Below, in pieces: positions 6,841 to 8,881 of a stretch of DNA of 8,881 nt; position 1 is the first letter of the stretch; each line of letters starts with the position of its first letter. This DNA is from Bacteroidales bacterium (GTDB lineage Bacteria; Bacteroidota; Bacteroidia; Bacteroidales; VadinHA17): assembly GCA_027451265.1 (NCBI GenBank), contig DAIDJT010000102.1, positions 1 to 8,881 of the forward strand, written 5' to 3'. The notes beneath the pieces are model-generated. The model was not told the DNA's origin and ran no database searches. It was given only the letters and a program-made list of their open reading frames with translations. The translations under genes were made by a program, and so were the position numbers.

Positions 6841-8881
6841 TCACTCCACAAAATCCGGAATGGATGACAGTCCTTCTTCAATGATATGAAGTGATTCCTT
6901 CTCCCTTTCAACGGTCTGGGGCACAGTCAGCCATTTCGGCCAGCTGTACCTGTTTGTGGTGTTGGTGACAACACCCTTGTGCCAGACTGAGACCGCTATC
7001 CCGTCCGACTGGGCAGTAATAATGTCAAAGTTATATCCGCCGTCATATGAGACAGCACCGTTATTGACGGTCATCTGAGTGGGATCATAAAAATACAGCA
7101 TGGTCCAAGGTAGCCTTATGGTTACTTTCCTGCCGTGCCATGCCACTGCCGCCCTGTTTATCTTTGAGAATGACGGAGCATGTTCAAGCGGAATTTTACC
7201 GATATCCTGGTATGTCAGTTCGAAACCGTCATTGATCCATCGCATGACCTTCCACGGTGCGCCGTCAGTGGTAGTGCTCCTGAACTTCTGCACCGGATCA
7301 GTGATGTTGAAGCGAACTGTCAGCCCATTCATATCATAAGCCTCTGTCACATGATGAAGTGCAGTGTCATCATCAAGTGTAAAGGTAAGCAGGAACTCGG
7401 CCCTGTTGCCCGTGACGGCGCCGTTAGGCAGTATCGACTCTCCCGTATTGCCCAGGTAGGTGTCAAATGCCACCATGAATTCATCGGAGGGTGCCAGGTC
7501 AGCCGGGGTGTTTATTTCAATGTAGAGGAATCCTTCGTCATTGGTCGCCCTGACTGAGCTTACCGGGCCGGCCGTCTGATCAATATTGAAGGGTACAAAA
7601 TCCGGGGTGTTCTTCTGGTCAAAGGCAAGCAGGCCGAAGCATTGTTCCGGCGATGTCTCGTTATGCCACAGCTGCCGGGTGGGGATGGTTACTCCTCCGG
7701 TATTGATTCCGTAGGCTTCCTGGTACAGCACTATCCATGTTCTCTTGAACCATTCGTCCATCCATGCGAACATGAACCCTCCTGTGCAGCCTGCATCAAT
7801 CATATTATTCATCATCCGCAGGTTTTTCACTCCCTGCTGATACTCCGAGTAACCGCCGTGATCCATTGAGCTGAATGACTGGTGTGCACTGCCCCAGCTT
7901 GAAGGTACACCGAACTCCGCTATCACAAGCGGCATGTTGCTGTAATGGTTCTTCATGGCAGTGAGGTACCCGAGGTAGCTGTTCGGTCCCTGTATGTCAC
8001 TGAAGCTTTGGTAAGAGGGCTCCTGGCTGATGAAGTTGGGGTAATACGGATAGGCATGGTAACTGGCAAACAGACCTGGTCCGCCATTGCGGGTAATTTT
8101 CGTAATATCAAATGATGCCACGTCCTCGTCGGTGAATATCTCCGTGGGATGCTCAAGCGGGTCAAGCGTAGGCCAGCTCGAAAAGCTCACAGGCCTGCTG
8201 ACAGCGTATTCGTTTTCCTCAAATACCACAACCCTGTCAAGCATTTCGGTAATAAAAGCCTCTGTGGCGGTACCGCCGCTGATGCTGAAACGGGTTCCGG
8301 AATATGAGGTGTTGCCGGGGTGAAACTTATTTGTAGAGTCTATCTCCTGCGGAGCCACCTCACGGCCGATAATGTAACCGGCTGTCCACTGTGAGACATC
8401 TGTTTTGTAGATACCGTAGGATTTGCCGTATCTGAAGGCTATGTCATCATTGCCATGGATGCAGTCAATTACCTCTGAAATTTCAGAGCTGAATGCTGTC
8501 CGGCGTCTGACAAGATCATAACATACCGGGTCTGTAGCGTCCTCCACCTCCTCAAGCCATATACCCTGAAAGAGAAGCAATGGCCTGTCGGGATGCCGCT
8601 GGTTGTACTCCGCCAGTTTTTCATAGAATACCGGGGGATGAAGGGTGTAAACTCTCAGGGTGTTAAACCCTGCTTCACCCATCATGTTTATCCACCTCTC
8701 GTATGTTTCCGGGGTTATTGCATAGGCTATCTCGCCCGGGAAGTAACCGGGAGGTGATGATCCCAGGTTTACTCCCTTGAGAATCATCGGTTTGTAATCG
8801 TCATTCAGGTACCTTGCAATGTAGTTCCCCTCCACCGTAAACGGAAGAGAGTTCTTAAGGGTCAGAACAAAGTCGATGACT
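6841..8881 (-). CDS. Clan GH-A-like glycoside hydrolase with C-terminal beta-sandwich domain, N-terminus beyond the right edge
   Basis: The minus-strand frame stays open from the stop at 6841-6843 to the right edge, so the gene is 5' partial. The GTG at 8833-8835 is probably internal, because the 15 codons before it ('FVLTLKNSLPFTVEGNYI') continue the domain smoothly. With that GTG as residue 1, residues about 15-390 look like a (beta/alpha)8 barrel: 'MILKGVNLG' at strand 1, 'GFNTLRVYTLHPP' at strand 2, 'GYIIGREV' with E159 as possible acid/base, 'SYHAYPYYP', and 'LVIAEFG' with E307 as likely nucleophile, then 'GGFMFAWMDEW'. Residues about 400-640 form a beta-rich sandwich, perhaps carbohydrate-binding ('EFMVAFDTYLGNTG'). 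The exact GH family is not clear. It is convergent with the glycosyltransferase operon, so it may trim or remodel the polymer made there; that link is inferred from position only. Confidence 0.8.
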   Translation of the reverse strand, partial: VIDFVLTLKNSLPFTVEGNYIARYLNDDYKPMILKGVNLGSSPPGYFPGEIAYAITPETYERWINMMGEAGFNTLRVYTLHPPVFYEKLAEYNQRHPDRPLLLFQGIWLEEVEDATDPVCYDLVRRRTAFSSEISEVIDCIHGNDDIAFRYGKSYGIYKTDVSQWTAGYIIGREVAPQEIDSTNKFHPGNTSYSGTRFSISGGTATEAFITEMLDRVVVFEENEYAVSRPVSFSSWPTLDPLEHPTEIFTDEDVASFDITKITRNGGPGLFASYHAYPYYPNFISQEPSYQSFSDIQGPNSYLGYLTAMKNHYSNMPLVIAEFGVPSSWGSAHQSFSSMDHGGYSEYQQGVKNLRMMNNMIDAGCTGGFMFAWMDEWFKRTWIVLYQEAYGINTGGVTIPTRQLWHNETSPEQCFGLLAFDQKNTPDFVPFNIDQTAGPVSSVRATNDEGFLYIEINTPADLAPSDEFMVAFDTYLGNTGESILPNGAVTGNRAEFLLTFTLDDDTALHHVTEAYDMNGLTVRFNITDPVQKFRSTTTDGAPWKVMRWINDGFELTYQDIGKIPLEHAPSFSKINRAAVAWHGRKVTIRLPWTMLYFYDPTQMTVNNGAVSYDGGYNFDIITAQSDGIAVSVWHKGVVTNTTNRYSWPKWLTVPQTVEREKESLHIIEEGLSSIPDFVE

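Noticed and set aside
7100..7557. Plus-strand open frames of 79 and 125 codons within the glycoside hydrolase gene
   Set aside because: The minus-strand protein is continuous and domain-like through this region. The plus-strand products show no recognisable motif.

Overview
The window (about 50% GC) looks like chromosomal DNA of an environmental Bacteroidota member. Several signs point that way. The genes are closely packed and mostly lack clear Shine-Dalgarno sequences. There is a promoter-like pair of the Bacteroidota type (TTTG, 19 bases, CATTTTTG). The protein families are ones common in that phylum: DUF1080, YaiO-type outer-membrane barrels, and SPOR and HEAT proteins. The phylum assignment is an inference from these signs, not from a marker gene. 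No rRNA, tRNA, CRISPR array, transposase or integrase is visible.

Layout. (1) Bases 1-1920, plus strand: the 3' part of a gene for a HEAT-repeat protein ending in two divergent DUF1080 (3-keto-disaccharide hydrolase-like) domains. (2) Bases 1921-2097: a control region with a pair of TTATCAAC direct repeats, a likely terminator hairpin and, overlapping its T-run, a likely promoter. (3) Bases 2098-6715, plus strand: a tight four-gene operon (gaps of +3, -4 and +5 bases). It encodes a stand-alone receiver-domain response regulator, a TPR plus YaiO-like outer-membrane beta-barrel protein, a SPOR-transmembrane-HEAT membrane protein, and a processive family 2 glycosyltransferase. (4) Bases 6716-6840: a convergent intergenic stretch with heptamer repeats that form an interrupted inverted repeat. 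(5) Bases 6841-8881, minus strand: a large secreted-type glycoside hydrolase (TIM barrel plus C-terminal beta-sandwich), whose N-terminus lies beyond the right edge.

How the genes may work together. The operon has the parts of a synthase-dependent exopolysaccharide machine: an inner-membrane polymerising glycosyltransferase, an envelope-spanning protein that could touch both peptidoglycan and cytoplasm, an outer-membrane barrel with a TPR segment as exporter, and a receiver protein as a phosphorylation-controlled switch. The convergent glycoside hydrolase would fit as a polymer-trimming or remodelling enzyme. The set resembles Pga/Bcs/Alg systems in logic, but it has a SPOR-HEAT protein and a receiver domain where those systems use PgaD/BcsB and PilZ/c-di-GMP parts. 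Neither the polymer nor the export role can be proved from sequence, but this is the most interesting candidate system in the window.
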